A DNA stretch of 6,834 nucleotides from Beijerinckiaceae bacterium (GTDB lineage Bacteria > Pseudomonadota > Alphaproteobacteria > Rhizobiales > Beijerinckiaceae): positions 1 to 6,834 of the forward strand of contig DAICZI010000089.1 of assembly GCA_027311205.1 (NCBI GenBank), read 5' to 3'. A program made the position numbers and the translations under genes. Within the stretch, counting starts at the first letter, position 1, and each line of letters starts with the position of its first letter. This document shows positions 1-5,876 of this stretch, one piece after another. The notes beneath the pieces are model-generated. The model did no database searches. It was not told the origin of the DNA and worked only from the letters and a program-made list of their open reading frames with translations.

Positions 1-2
1 CG

Positions 3-56
3 CGGAGGCTGTTAAGGAGTCACGCGCCAACCAGCAGGAGGCCCTTTTCAACGTGA
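3..56 (+). CDS. Possible C-terminal end of an upstream gene (partial)
   Basis: The third forward frame is open from the window edge to a TGA at 54-56 and would end in an arginine-rich tail (RRLLRSHAPTSRRPFST). The stop overlaps the GTG start at 53 as GTGA, the 4-base overlap typical of translationally coupled genes in sugar clusters. An open frame of 17 codons is common by chance in high-GC DNA. Frame 1 closes at a TAA (13-15) and frame 2 runs open into the aminotransferase, so the upstream gene could equally end elsewhere. No family can be assigned. Confidence 0.28.
   Translation, partial: RRLLRSHAPTSRRPFST
36..41 (+). promoter_or_regulatory. Ribosome binding site for the aminotransferase
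   Basis: AGGAGG sits 11 bases before the GTG at 53. The reading frame is open upstream to the window edge but contains no ATG, GTG or TTG there, so this site supports GTG 53 as the start. Confidence 0.65.
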
Positions 57-1192
57 TCATTGCCCCTGAACGTATTGCCGTCGCTGGACCCTCGATCACG
101 GATCGCGAGGTCGAACTGGTGTCTGAAGCGGCGCGCCACGGCTGGTATGCCCGCCATTCTGAATTCAACCGCCGCTTTGAAGCCATGGTCGCGTCCTATG
201 CCGGTGTGGCGCATGCCATCTCGGTGCCGCACGCCACGGCGGCGTTGCATCTCATTCTGGCGGCGCTTGGCATTGGGCCGGGCGATGAGGTGATCGTGCC
301 CGATGTCACCTGGATTGCCTCGGTCGCACCCATCACTTACGTCGGGGCCGTCCCGGTACTGGTCGATATCCTTGCTGACACATGGTGCCTTGATCCCAGA
401 GCCGTTGCGGCGGCGATCGGGCCAAAGACCAAAGCCATCCTCGGCGTCGATCTTTACGGCTCGATGTGCGACTGGCCAGCCCTGCAGCGGTTGGCTGACA
501 AGCATGGGCTGCACCTGATCGAGGATGCGGCGGAAGCCATCGGCTCGCGCCTGCATGATCAGCCCGCAGGCAAGTTCGGGGTTGCAGCGGCCTTCAGCTT
601 TCATGGCTCGAAGACGGTCGCAACAGGCGAAGGCGGGATGCTGGTGACTGACAGCACCGAGCTTTACCAGCGGGCTCTGGTGCTGCGCGATCATGGCCGC
701 CCTGTTGGCGATACCTTGTTTCTCAACAGCGAAATCGGCTTCAAATATCGCATGAATGCCGTCACCGCGGCGCTGGGGATCGGGCAGATGGAGCGGGTCG
801 ATGAACTCGTGGCGCAAAAGCGCCGGATTTTCGGCTGGTATCGCGAGCGGCTTGCGGGCCACAACCACATCACGCTGAATGCCGAGCCGGAAGGCTGCAT
901 AAATTCTTTCTGGATGAGCACGGTGGTGGTTGACCCGGCGCTTGGCCTCGACAAGTTCCGGTTGATGGCCGAAATGAGCCGCCGCAACATTGACACGCGG
1001 CCGTTCTTCTCGCCGCTCTCCAGCCTGCCGGCCTTCGCCGACCGCGCCTCATCTTGCCGCTTCGTGGCACCCGATGACAGGGGCCAGGCGATTGCCCGTT
1101 ATGGCATCAATCTACCGTCAGCTCAGAACATTAGCGAAGACACGGCAGATATCGTGTGCGGAGCGCTGCTCGAAGTGCTGGAAACTTCATAG
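53..1192 (+). CDS. Sugar aminotransferase, DegT/DnrJ/EryC1/StrS family
   Basis: PLP-dependent enzyme of 379 aa that would transfer an amino group, usually from glutamate, to a keto group of an NDP-linked deoxysugar in the cytoplasm. The family landmarks are in order: GPGDEVIVPDVTWIAS (about 75-90), the PLP-ring acid in LIEDAAEAIGS (D158), and FSFHGSKTVATGEGG with K187 as the expected Schiff-base lysine. A GFKYRMN motif follows (229-235) and the C-terminal small domain ends near GINLPS (351-356). Length and motifs resemble perosamine-synthase-type GDP-4-keto-6-deoxymannose 4-aminotransferases. That substrate is an inference; other 3- or 4-keto sugar aminotransferases look alike. It starts with GTG behind a good ribosome site and is 44 bases upstream of the next gene, probably in the same transcript. 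A structural or non-sugar DegT protein is unlikely because the lysine is present. Confidence 0.93.
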   Translation: MIIAPERIAVAGPSITDREVELVSEAARHGWYARHSEFNRRFEAMVASYAGVAHAISVPHATAALHLILAALGIGPGDEVIVPDVTWIASVAPITYVGAVPVLVDILADTWCLDPRAVAAAIGPKTKAILGVDLYGSMCDWPALQRLADKHGLHLIEDAAEAIGSRLHDQPAGKFGVAAAFSFHGSKTVATGEGGMLVTDSTELYQRALVLRDHGRPVGDTLFLNSEIGFKYRMNAVTAALGIGQMERVDELVAQKRRIFGWYRERLAGHNHITLNAEPEGCINSFWMSTVVVDPALGLDKFRLMAEMSRRNIDTRPFFSPLSSLPAFADRASSCRFVAPDDRGQAIARYGINLPSAQNISEDTADIVCGALLEVLETS

Positions 1193-1224
1193 AGTTCTGG
1201 TTTTTATCATGGCAAACACAAGCC

Positions 1225-1228
1225 GGAG
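1225..1228 (+). promoter_or_regulatory. Ribosome binding site that sets the methyltransferase start
   Basis: GGAG lies 8 bases before the ATG at 1237. The frame also opens further upstream at 1156, inside the aminotransferase gene, but that extension would overlap the previous gene by 37 bases and gives a non-family N-terminus. The site favours 1237. Confidence 0.6.
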
Positions 1229-1236
1229 ACGAGAAA

Positions 1237-2007
1237 ATGGAAATAAAAGAATATTGGTCCGAGCGAGCTGAAAAAGATAAAAAAAACCCGACGACAAATG
1301 ATTTTTATCTGCGGGTTTTGGAAAGAAATACATTGGTTTCTCAATTGTTGAGACATGGTTGTAATGAAAATTCTTCCATTCTCGATGCTGGTTGTGGAGA
1401 TGGCGAGAGCTTGCTGGAGTTTCACAAGAAATTTGGCTGCACGCTCACTGGTCGGGATTTTGCTGGTTCGATGATTGACTTGGCCAAGGCCAGGTTTGCT
1501 GATCAGCCTGCTGCCAGAATAGATTTGGCAGTCGGCGATGTACGCAATGTTGGCGAGTTCGCCGTGGAAAGAAAATTTGATTTCATTACGACTGATCGCT
1601 GCCTGATCAATCTCGATGACGAAGACCAGCAATACGCGGCGATTGCAGGAATTGCCAAGTCACTCAAAGAATCAGGGGTGTATTTTGCTATCGAGAATTT
1701 TATCGAGGGGCAGGAATCGCTAAATCATGCGAGATCACTTTATGAATTGCCAGAAATAAAAATTAGATGGCACAACAAGTTTTTTTCTGAGGAAAAATTT
1801 ATCAAAAATGTGAAATCACTTTTTAGTTCCGTGGAAAAAATTGAATTTTCAAGTGCCTATTATTTCGCAACGCGTGTGATTTATTCAAAAATGTGCGTAG
1901 AGCAAAAAATTGAACCTGACTATATGCATCCAATTCACAAGGATAGCATAAAGCTGCCGCAATTCGGCTCGTTCAGCCCGATAAAGCTATTTGTCCTTCG
2001 TAAATGA
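1237..2007 (+). CDS. Class I SAM-dependent methyltransferase, AT-rich
   Basis: Predicted 256-aa soluble methyltransferase using S-adenosylmethionine. Motif I is ILDAGCGDGES (48-58). The end of strand 2 is TGRDFAGSMI (71-80), with D74 in the ribose-binding position. AVGDVRN (98-104) supplies the acid that contacts adenine, and FDFITTDRCLINL (114-126) is the motif IV region. The C-terminal 90 residues match nothing I recognise and probably bind the acceptor. Position after a sugar aminotransferase suggests O- or N-methylation of a sugar or glycan, but that is inference. Base composition is unlike its neighbours: 1741-1860 counts 33 G+C of 120, against 39 of 60 at 241-300, while the SAM-binding core is nearer 50%. 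This points to recent acquisition, common for variable genes of O-antigen loci. Start chosen at ATG 1237 from the ribosome site and the end of the previous gene. Confidence 0.87.
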   Translation: MEIKEYWSERAEKDKKNPTTNDFYLRVLERNTLVSQLLRHGCNENSSILDAGCGDGESLLEFHKKFGCTLTGRDFAGSMIDLAKARFADQPAARIDLAVGDVRNVGEFAVERKFDFITTDRCLINLDDEDQQYAAIAGIAKSLKESGVYFAIENFIEGQESLNHARSLYELPEIKIRWHNKFFSEEKFIKNVKSLFSSVEKIEFSSAYYFATRVIYSKMCVEQKIEPDYMHPIHKDSIKLPQFGSFSPIKLFVLRK

Positions 2008-2161
2008 TGGATTGCAGGAGTTCATAAACCAGCCAGGCGCGAAGCAATCGCACCGGGCTTGAGCCGGATAGAGGGCATGATCCAGGGCGGCTTTTCAGCA
2101 CCGCTGCCGCCTGTTAAACGTCTGTAACGAGTCGGGCGGGGGCCTGCACCAATAGTGTAGG

Positions 2162-3064
2162 ATGGCGGCATTGCGGGTTTTGGTGACGGGTGCGTCGGGA
2201 TTTGTCGGTCGCTGGGCTGTGGAGAGCCTTGTGGCGCGCGGCGTTGAGGTTCATGTTGCGTCGCGCCATCCGGGTGAGGGATCGCCGCAGATCGTCAGGC
2301 ATCGGGCGGATTTGCTGGAACGTGGCGAGGCGCGGCGGATCATGGACCGCGCGCGGCCCGACATCATCCTGCATATTGCCTGGAACGTCGATCATGGAAA
2401 ATTCCTGTCGGCTGAAGACAACCTCGATTGGCTGGCCGCGACGCTGGAACTTGCCAAGGCGGCGTCGGCCGTCGGAGTTGGACGTTTCGTCGGGGTCGGT
2501 ACCTGTTTTGAATATTGTTGGCCCGCCGAAGGCAATTGCGATGAAGCGGCGACCCCCATTGCGCCAACCACCCTTTATGCCGTCGCCAAGGACGCGGCCC
2601 GGCGGGTGATTGACGAGATGAACCGGTTTTCTTTTGCCTGGGCGCGATTGTTCTATCTTTTTGGTCGCTTTGAGCACGAGCACCGATTGGTGGCATCGGT
2701 GGCCAGCAAGCTGGCACGTGACCAACCGGCACTTTTATCGCAGGGATTGGTTGTGCGTGATTTCATGGATACGCGCGATGCCGGGGAAGCGCTGGCGATC
2801 ATGGCGCTCAGCGATGTGCGCGGGGCCGTCAATATAGCCAGCGGCATGGACGTTAGCGTTGCTGACATTGCGAAGCGTTTGGGTGAGATTTCGGGAAAAT
2901 CAAGGCTCCTGAATTTCGGCGCGCTGCCAGACCGCCTTGACGAGCCGCCGCGCATCGTCGCCCAAGTGCAGCGTTTGCGCGACGAAGTGGGATTCAATTC
3001 GCCACGTTCGCTGGATCAAGGGCTTGCCGAGACCTACGAATGGTGGTTGAGGAGGGTGCCATAA
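2162..3064 (+). CDS. NAD(P)-dependent sugar epimerase/dehydratase/reductase (extended SDR)
   Basis: A 300-aa nucleotide-sugar SDR. The Rossmann motif VTGASGFVG (8-16) is the GxxGxxG dinucleotide site. The catalytic pair is Y139 and K143 in YAVAK, with T114 in GVGTCFEY as the likely Ser/Thr of the triad. RDFMDTRDAG (199-208) is the conserved substrate-domain segment of this family. The GTCFEY signature recalls reductases that act on 4-keto-6-deoxy NDP-sugars (CDP-abequose synthase or GDP-6-deoxymannose reductase types); the exact substrate is not readable. With the C-methyltransferase next door it may reduce the C4 keto group after methylation. ATG 2162 is the first start after an in-frame TAG at 2153-2155; only a weak AGG precedes it. 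The 154 bases upstream (2008-2161) hold no gene and no clear promoter. Confidence 0.88.
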   Translation: MAALRVLVTGASGFVGRWAVESLVARGVEVHVASRHPGEGSPQIVRHRADLLERGEARRIMDRARPDIILHIAWNVDHGKFLSAEDNLDWLAATLELAKAASAVGVGRFVGVGTCFEYCWPAEGNCDEAATPIAPTTLYAVAKDAARRVIDEMNRFSFAWARLFYLFGRFEHEHRLVASVASKLARDQPALLSQGLVVRDFMDTRDAGEALAIMALSDVRGAVNIASGMDVSVADIAKRLGEISGKSRLLNFGALPDRLDEPPRIVAQVQRLRDEVGFNSPRSLDQGLAETYEWWLRRVP

Positions 3065-3154
3065 CAATGACAGCCTTGCCGGTGATCCGAAATTGAATTT
3101 TGCAGGCCGCGTTATCAATCGCTTGATGGGGCAATAACCGACCGGTCCAGGAAT

Positions 3155-3161
3155 AGGGGAG
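3155..3161 (+). promoter_or_regulatory. Ribosome binding site before paired GTG/ATG starts
   Basis: AGGGGAG lies 9 bases from GTG 3171 and 12 bases from ATG 3174. The two candidate starts are adjacent codons, so the protein differs by one residue; spacing slightly favours the GTG. Confidence 0.55.
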
Positions 3162-3170
3162 TTAGGTAAC

Positions 3171-4346
3171 GTGATGCACGAGCTTTGTCCGGTTTGCAGC
3201 GCGAGCGAAGCGCATCCTGTAAGTATCAGCCGGGGCCAGACACCTGTCCATGTCAATCGTTTCTATACTACAAAAAAAGCTGCCAAAGCTGCACAGAGGG
3301 GCACGCTCGAAATTGTGGCTTGCAAGGCCTGTGGCTTCGCGTGGAATCGCAGCTTTGACGCCAATCTGGTTGCTTATGACGGCGACTATGAAAATGATCA
3401 GACCTATTCGGCAGAATTTCATGCGCACGTCAAAGCAAGAGCCGCCGAAATTGTTGACTCCGTACCGCCTCCTGGATTGATAGACTACCTTGAAGTTGGT
3501 TGCGGGCAGGGCGGCTTTATTGGCGAAGTTGCGCAGACTGCAGCGGGTCGCTTGCGCTCGGCAGAGGGCTTTGACCCGGCTTGGCGGGGAGTTGATGCAA
3601 CGGGCCCCAATGGAAGTCGTATTCACAGGGCCTATTTCACCGCCGAAAGCCTGCTGCAGCTTGGCCACGCGCCCAATGTCGTGGCTTGGCGCCACACGAT
3701 TGAGCACGTGCCGCAACCCGTCGTATTTTTGCAAGCCATCAGGGCCGCGCTTGGGCCAGATTCACAAGCGCGAATATTCATTGAAACACCCTGCATCTCC
3801 TGGATATTGCAGCATCAGGCGTTCCAGGATTTGTTTTACGAGCATTGCTCGATCTTCTCGGTTCAGGCCTTGCGCTTTGCCTTGGAGGCGGCAGGCTTCG
3901 GTGAAGTGGAAGTGCGCCATGTTTTCGGGGGGCAATACCTGTGGGCTACAGGCGTCGCATCAAAAGACGTCGTGACTTCATTGCTGTCGCCCGGGGATAT
4001 TTCCACCCGGGGCTTGGTTGAACAGCATATGGCAGTTCAATGGGGCGCCACCGTCGCAAAGGCACGCGAAGCCGGTCCTGTCGCAATTTGGGGTGCAGGC
4101 GGCAAGGGCGTCACTTTCGCGCTGCTTACCGACCCCGGTTCGAGCTTTTTCGATTGTGCGATTGATATCAATCCGGGAAAGCAAAACCACTATTTGGCCT
4201 GTAGCGGCCTTGAAGTGCTTTCGCCCGCTGCTGCCTCGGAGCGCAAGCTTAAGACCATTTTCGTGATGAACCCGAACTATTTGAATGAAATCAAGTTTCT
4301 AGCTGATAAGGCTGGTATTGTCGCGGAGTTGGTTCCTATCAATTGA
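3171..4346 (+). CDS. NDP-sugar C-methyltransferase with N-terminal zinc-binding domain
   Basis: A 391-aa, three-domain protein of the type that adds a methyl carbon to C3 of NDP-4-keto-deoxysugars (TylC3, NovU and TcaB9-like). The N-terminal zinc domain has CPVC (C6, C9) and CKAC (C51, C54). The SAM-binding Rossmann domain has YLEVGCGQGGF (106-116) and RHTIEHVPQP (174-183). FYEHCSIFS (222-230) matches the Tyr-Glu-His segment that, from memory, carries catalytic residues in TcaB9. The C-terminal domain is a second Rossmann-like fold, with AIWGAGGKGVTFAL (305-318) followed by IDINPGKQNHYLACSGLEVLSP (331-352). This is the normal C-methyltransferase layout and length, so the gene appears intact. 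It follows the SDR gene by 106 non-coding bases in which only weak inverted repeats are visible (GTTAT/ATAAC at 3111-3138). It probably helps make a C-branched deoxysugar for the polysaccharide. Sugar identity is inference. Confidence 0.88.
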   Translation: MMHELCPVCSASEAHPVSISRGQTPVHVNRFYTTKKAAKAAQRGTLEIVACKACGFAWNRSFDANLVAYDGDYENDQTYSAEFHAHVKARAAEIVDSVPPPGLIDYLEVGCGQGGFIGEVAQTAAGRLRSAEGFDPAWRGVDATGPNGSRIHRAYFTAESLLQLGHAPNVVAWRHTIEHVPQPVVFLQAIRAALGPDSQARIFIETPCISWILQHQAFQDLFYEHCSIFSVQALRFALEAAGFGEVEVRHVFGGQYLWATGVASKDVVTSLLSPGDISTRGLVEQHMAVQWGATVAKAREAGPVAIWGAGGKGVTFALLTDPGSSFFDCAIDINPGKQNHYLACSGLEVLSPAAASERKLKTIFVMNPNYLNEIKFLADKAGIVAELVPIN

Positions 4347-4353
4347 CGTGATG

Positions 4354-4383
4354 CCCGCAAGTTCAGTCCCCGCAAGTTCAGCC
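4354..4383. repeat. 15-bp tandem duplication at the 3' end of the glycosyltransferase
   Basis: CCCGCAAGTTCAG occurs at 4354-4366 and again at 4369-4381, a 15-base period. The right copy contains the glycosyltransferase stop (TGA on the - strand, 4378-4380). The left copy repeats that stop in the same frame. The duplication fills most of the 31-base gap between the two convergent genes, and no terminator hairpin is present there. Confidence 0.85.
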
Positions 4384-5211
4384 AATGACTGCACGCCGCA
4401 GCAACCGGGTCATGCGGTAGACGTGATTGTGGGCGTCTGCTAGCAGGCGCGCTTTCAGCGCCCAGCGTTCGGAGCGCGGCAGTGTCGCCTCATCAATTCG
4501 CCGGGCGCAGAATTTGACATAATCGCGAAAAATCTGGCGCTCTTGTGCGGGTGGAGCGGATTTCTGGCCGCGCACAAAGCCGGTTCGTTGCAAGAACCAC
4601 GTTTCATTGGTCAGATACACCTGCGGCGCGATCAAAAACGGGTAGAGGACGGCGTGGTCATTGGCCCAGAGATAATGAAATTCCTCTTGGCTTTGACGAA
4701 AAACCGGCACGACCGCTTCACGCCGATACAGGCCATAAAACCATTGCGCCCGCACTGCGCCAAGCAACTGGCGGCGCGCGGTGGCGGCATTGCCGCTCAG
4801 TATCGGCACGCGAAACACCCGCTCTTTGCCCGACGTGACATTGAGGGTGCGGGCCTCGCAGGCGGCCAGTTGCGCATGCGGATGGGCATCGAGGCCTTTG
4901 GCCAGCACTTCGATGAAATTATCGGCAGAATAATCATCGTAAGCCCGCCAGGCAAAATAGGGGCTGTCGGACAACGTGAGGCAGCGCTCGAAATTGTCCC
5001 AGGCGGGAATGGTCTCATCAAAAGGTGCCAGCCGAAAGCGGCGGTCGTTGGCAACAAATTCCTGCGCTATGGCGCGGCTGCCATCCTTGCTGCCATTTTC
5101 GCAAATCAGCACTTCAAAATCGTCATAGGTCTGGCGTTGCAGGCAGGCCAGTCCTTCGCGCAGCAGATGCGCGCCATTATAGACCGGCATGCCTATGGTG
5201 ACTTTCGGCAT
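4378..5211 (-). CDS. Family 2 glycosyltransferase
   Basis: A 277-aa inverting GT-A glycosyltransferase, probably cytoplasmic or peripheral at the inner membrane. It would transfer a sugar from an NDP donor to a growing polysaccharide or other acceptor. It begins MPKVTIGMPVYNGAHLL, the classic GT2 first strand. FEVLICENGSKDGS (32-45) follows, a variant of the usual DNGSTDGT with Glu in place of the first Asp. AYDDY (90-94) is the expected metal-binding acidic motif. WANDHAVLYPF (182-192) is the likely acceptor/catalytic-base region. No membrane segments are seen. The frame extends upstream to an ATG ending at 5418, but family alignment begins at ATG 5211 with GGAAG 8 bases before it; the extension runs through the tandem repeats and is rejected. 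It converges on the C-methyltransferase and diverges from the metal operon, so it belongs functionally to the sugar block but has its own promoter. Confidence 0.88.
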   Translation of the reverse strand: MPKVTIGMPVYNGAHLLREGLACLQRQTYDDFEVLICENGSKDGSRAIAQEFVANDRRFRLAPFDETIPAWDNFERCLTLSDSPYFAWRAYDDYSADNFIEVLAKGLDAHPHAQLAACEARTLNVTSGKERVFRVPILSGNAATARRQLLGAVRAQWFYGLYRREAVVPVFRQSQEEFHYLWANDHAVLYPFLIAPQVYLTNETWFLQRTGFVRGQKSAPPAQERQIFRDYVKFCARRIDEATLPRSERWALKARLLADAHNHVYRMTRLLRRAVIG

Positions 5212-5325
5212 GTCAGAGGCTTCCGCAGGCAGCAGAGCGAAGGTGGTTGCACCAAAGCTTGTGGCGATGACCAATCCTGACAGCCATATTTCCCCCGGCA
5301 CTTGCAAACCCGTAGCGCGCTTAGA

Positions 5326-5343
5326 CCAAAGCACGCGCTTTGG
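5326..5343. repeat. Perfect 7-bp stem-loop in the divergent control region
   Basis: CCAAAGC and GCTTTGG are exact inverted copies around the loop ACGC. It lies 115 bases upstream of the glycosyltransferase start and 147 bases upstream of the regulator start. No T-run follows on either strand, so it is not a clear terminator. It could be a leader hairpin of the glycosyltransferase mRNA or an operator. Confidence 0.6.
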
Positions 5344-5361
5344 CAAAAGCGATGCACAGGG

Positions 5362-5421
5362 CGAGTCTTCACATAACGAGCCTTCACATTTCGAGCTTTC
5401 ATATGGCGAGTTTTGCAAGCG
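5362..5421. repeat. Four tandem imperfect 15-bp repeats
   Basis: Four consecutive units of exactly 15 bases begin at 5362, 5377, 5392 and 5407. Each starts CGAG followed by a pyrimidine-rich core. The first two match CGAGYCTTCACATWW; the third has CTTTCATATGG after its CGAG; the fourth diverges after CGAGTTTT and becomes the left arm of the palindrome at 5410-5432. The period gives pentapeptide repeats in any frame read through it, but these open frames lack ribosome sites and are not thought to be translated. Confidence 0.85.
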
Positions 5422-5432
5422 GCTTGCAAAAC
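5410..5432. promoter_or_regulatory. Nur-box-like operator upstream of the Fur-family gene
   Basis: A perfect inverted repeat with two 11-base arms around one central base (5421). The core is TTGCAA (5413-5418), five bases, TTGCAA (5424-5429). From memory, the box for the nickel regulator Nur of Streptomyces coelicolor is tTGCaa-N5-ttGCAA, which this matches in sequence and spacing. It ends 57 bases before the regulator start, a normal place for autoregulation, and 199 bases from the divergent glycosyltransferase start. No good -10 hexamer was identified on either strand, so the transcript start is unknown. Confidence 0.7.
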
Positions 5433-5474
5433 CCGTCGGCGACGCCTACCTCAGACACGACGAGAGCGATTTTC

Positions 5475-5480
5475 AGGGAG
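5475..5480 (+). promoter_or_regulatory. Ribosome binding site that sets the regulator start
   Basis: AGGGAG lies 9 bases before ATG 5490. The frame is open back to an ATG at 5340, but that start would read through the tandem repeats and the operator, so the site supports 5490. Confidence 0.65.
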
Positions 5481-5489
5481 TGGCCATCC

Positions 5490-5876
5490 ATGGCGCGGCC
5501 GGCAAAATGGTCTGACAGGGTGCTGGCGGCTTTGGCGGCCTCGCAGCGTCATGGCCTGACGCTGGAGGAGTTGCGCGCCGAGATTGGCCACCACGGCCCC
5601 GCGCCGGAATTTTCGGCGCTGTATCGGGCGGTGGAGCATCTGGTGGGGCTGGGGCTGGTGCGGCGCGTGGCTTTGCCTGGCCGTCCGTCGCGCCATGAAC
5701 TCGCGGGCCATCATCATGATCATTTGCTGTGCACGTCCTGTGACCGGCTGGTGCCGGTCGGCTGTCTGGCGGCGAGGCTTGATCTTGCCGGGCTTGAGGG
5801 CGCGACCGGCTTTGCACTCTCGGCCCATGACATCGTGCTGCCGGGCCTCTGCCCTGACTGCCGGGCGGCGTCATGA
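5490..5876 (+). CDS. Fur-family metal-responsive repressor, possibly Nur-like
   Basis: A 128-aa regulator, somewhat shorter than usual for the family but complete. The N-terminal winged helix includes FSALYRAVEHLVGLGLVRRV (41-60), which aligns with the Fur recognition helix and wing (ATVYRxLexLxxxGLVRRV). RHEL (68-71) and HHHDHLLC (74-81) are the hinge metal-binding histidines. C81/C84 and C121/C124 form the two CxxC pairs of the structural zinc site, and H113 lies in the dimer domain. The family represses metal transport or storage genes when loaded with metal. The operator and the downstream transporter point to nickel or cobalt; zinc (Zur) is the main alternative and cannot be excluded from residues alone. 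Its stop overlaps the transporter start as ATGA, so the two genes should be co-translated. The palindrome upstream suggests autorepression. Confidence 0.9.
   Translation: MARPAKWSDRVLAALAASQRHGLTLEELRAEIGHHGPAPEFSALYRAVEHLVGLGLVRRVALPGRPSRHELAGHHHDHLLCTSCDRLVPVGCLAARLDLAGLEGATGFALSAHDIVLPGLCPDCRAAS

Noticed and set aside
20..868. Long - strand open frame (282 aa) opposite the aminotransferase
   Set aside because: The opposite strand encodes a clear PLP enzyme with all family motifs; this frame shows no domain.
2086..2111. GGCGGC/GCCGCC inverted repeat with a 14-base loop after the AT-rich methyltransferase
   Set aside because: The stem is only 6 bp, the loop is long, and no T-run follows, so it does not support a terminator. 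It remains only a weak structure in the 2008-2161 gap.
3111..3138. GTTAT/ATAAC and ATCAA/TTGAT inverted repeats before the C-methyltransferase
   Set aside because: Five-base arms with mismatched flanks are expected by chance; no operator or promoter could be supported.
4543..5280. + strand open frame (245 aa) opposite the glycosyltransferase
   Set aside because: It is a mirror frame of a clear GT2 gene, with no family features.
5212..5418. N-terminal extension of the glycosyltransferase frame on the - strand, with a signal-peptide-like hydrophobic stretch
   Set aside because: GT2 homology starts at ATG 5211 with a ribosome site just upstream. The extension passes through the 15-bp repeats, and a secreted GT2 would be out of keeping with its donor substrate.
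5362..5421. CRISPR array
   Set aside because: The units are 15 bp, directly adjacent without spacers, and no cas genes are present.
5424..5452. Sigma-70 promoter with TTGCAA as -35 and TACCTC as -10 at 17-base spacing
   Set aside because: The spacing fits but the -10 matches the consensus at only two of six positions, so it was not called.
5340..5489. N-terminal extension of the Fur-family frame
   Set aside because: It would translate the tandem repeats and the operator. ATG 5490 has a good ribosome site and gives a normal Fur N-terminus.
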